Shown one piece after another: positions 63,114 to 64,000 of a stretch of 64,000 nucleotides of DNA. The position numbers were made by a program, and so were the translations under genes. The DNA is from Tigheibacillus halophilus (GTDB lineage: Bacteria; Bacillota; Bacilli; Bacillales; Amphibacillaceae). Each line of letters starts with the position of its first letter. The first letter of the stretch is position 1. The notes under the pieces are model-generated. The model worked only from the letters and a program-made list of their open reading frames with translations. It was not told the origin of the DNA and did not search any database. The DNA is taken from positions 186,001-250,000 of the forward strand of contig NZ_JBHUIZ010000005.1 in the NCBI RefSeq assembly GCF_042683165.1, read 5' to 3'.

Positions 63114-63911
63114 GCCGAGAAGAACGAAGAACAAGATGAAAAGAAAAACGGCACGTTGAAAAGAGCTGTCGTCGGAGGTGTAGTGGGGGCGTCTGTCGGG
63201 TACATCTCCTCAGCGGAAAACCGTAAGAAATTAATGGAGGCTGTCGACAAGGATGCTGTCAAAGAAAAAGGCACACAACTCGGCAATAAAGCGAAAGAAA
63301 CTGTTGCATCTCTAAAGGACAGCAGTAAAGATAAGTCCAGCCAGGCTGTTCAAAAATTGAAGGATTCAGCTTCCAGTCTTTTCAATAAGAACGAGTCCGA
63401 TGGATCCGAGGAAGATGAAGAGTCCGAATTAAGCAGTGAAAATGACCATGAGGATGATTCGGAATACAACAAACTAAAAGATGAAAATGAAGAAATGAAA
63501 ACTCGCTTGGCAACATTGGAAGATAAAATGGATCAATTACTGGAGCTTGGTTTAAAGAAACAGAATGGCGAAGAGGGAGAATCAGACGAGGAGCAAGAAG
63601 AGGAAGAAGAATCAGACGAAGAACCAGATGATGAAAATGATGAAGACGAGGAGGAAGAAACCGCTGAGACAGACGAAGACGAAGAAGAAGATGACGAGGC
63701 CGAGGACAGCAGTGAAAAGACTTCTTCTAAAAAATCACAAAGCAAAACTGCCTCCAACAACAATGGTGGTAAAGACAAGAAAAAGAAATCGTCAACAAGT
63801 AAATCTGCCAGCAAGAAGAAAACAGGAACAACTGGCAAAAAATCAAAAAAAAGCGGCAAGGATGATAAAGACACCTCTGTTTCAAGTGATGATGATACAT
63901 CCTCTGACTGA
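63099..63911 (+). CDS. gvpT: gas vesicle protein GvpT with long acidic and basic tail
   Basis: 270 residues. Residues about 20-45 hold the YtxH-like Gly-rich segment RAVVGGVVGASVGYISS; residues about 115-145 a coiled coil (YNKLKDENEEMKTRLATLED) that parallels GvpP. From about 150 comes an almost pure Glu/Asp/Ser region of 65 residues, then a Lys/Ser/Thr-rich basic region and a final acidic end. AGGAGG precedes the ATG. Presumed accessory; the charged tail is longer than I recall for the B. megaterium protein. Confidence 0.88.
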   Translation: MSEEKAEKNEEQDEKKNGTLKRAVVGGVVGASVGYISSAENRKKLMEAVDKDAVKEKGTQLGNKAKETVASLKDSSKDKSSQAVQKLKDSASSLFNKNESDGSEEDEESELSSENDHEDDSEYNKLKDENEEMKTRLATLEDKMDQLLELGLKKQNGEEGESDEEQEEEEESDEEPDDENDEDEEEETAETDEDEEEDDEAEDSSEKTSSKKSQSKTASNNNGGKDKKKKSSTSKSASKKKTGTTGKKSKKSGKDDKDTSVSSDDDTSSD

Positions 63912-63935
63912 ATAATCGCGATTGGAGATGAGAGT

Positions 63936-64000
63936 ATGAGTGAAGGAGCAAAAGACAATATTCTGGAGTTTTTTGTAACCGCAGCAAACAAACATGGATT
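63936..64000 (+). CDS. gvpU: gas vesicle protein GvpU, N-terminal end (partial)
   Basis: ATG 63936 after TTGGAGATGAG, reading MSEGAKDNILEFFVTAANKH and off the window edge. Position after gvpT and this N-terminus fit GvpU, which in B. megaterium is linked to vesicle clustering. Confidence 0.8.
   Translation, partial: MSEGAKDNILEFFVTAANKHG

Noticed and set aside
63533..63991. Serine-rich minus-strand protein opposite gvpT
   Set aside because: It is the complement of the acidic GAA/GAT-rich tail of gvpT and lacks a start site.

Overview
The window is a piece of a low-to-moderate GC Firmicute chromosome, most likely a (halo)tolerant Bacillaceae (Terribacillus, Virgibacillus, Halobacillus or Priestia-like; the genus cannot be fixed from sequence alone). 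Pointers are the B. megaterium-type gas vesicle operon (gvpP-Q-B-R-N-F-G-L-S-K-J-T-U), strong AGGAGG ribosome binding sites, TTG/GTG starts, Zur, Fur, Fnr and PurR-like sites of the Bacillus type, two purine riboswitches and a LicT-type antiterminator. No rRNA, tRNA or CRISPR array was found.

Region 1 (1-10.4 kb) is an AT-rich, decaying accessory or defence island: the end of a DUF2075 protein, a NUDIX hydrolase plus PLD/SF2-helicase/DUF3427 pair, a frameshifted IS3-family element, an orphan membrane protein, the wreck of what looks like a Lamassu-Cap4 system (start of a DUF4297/Cap4 nuclease joined by deletion to the back half of an SMC-like ATPase), a PAS protein with an Fnr-type site, and a dead ISLre2 transposase.

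Region 2 (10.4-24.4 kb) is sugar uptake: an antiterminator-controlled beta-glucoside PTS operon with duplicated leader (licT-bglP-DUF7916-like gene), DUF956 and a mannose-family PTS (EIIAB, IIC, IID), an oxidoreductase, a large secreted protein, and a divergent yobU/yobV-like pair.

Region 3 (24.5-34.4 kb) is metal and core metabolism: Zur boxes in front of the zinc-independent S14 paralogue and a damaged CobW-type GTPase, a macro-domain protein, an L-2-hydroxyacid dehydrogenase, a Fur-box-controlled divergent siderophore uptake system without its own ATPase, and malate:quinone oxidoreductase.

Region 4 (34.4-47.1 kb) is the most interesting part: a probable purine-utilisation island. Two separate guanine-class purine riboswitches control (a) a minus-strand operon of a two-gene DUF3100-type membrane protein, an amidohydrolase and a TauE/SafE exporter, and (b) a plus-strand operon in which an NCS2 purine permease is translationally coupled to a Rieske non-heme iron oxygenase. 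A guanine deaminase lies divergently, and an SDR / BNR-repeat / alpha-beta hydrolase operon lies between. A riboswitch-controlled Rieske oxygenase suggests an oxidative purine (perhaps N-methylpurine) route that I do not recognise as described.

Region 5 (47.2-57.1 kb) carries an aldo/keto reductase, a DUF418 protein, a 0.4 kb inverted-repeat element, a galactose regulon (galR-like regulator and sugar porter divergent from galK-galE-galT with three LacI-type operators) and a UspA protein. Region 6 (57.6 kb to end) is the gas vesicle operon, running off the window in gvpU; it has a hairpin after the structural gene and an intergenic insertion between gvpL and gvpS.
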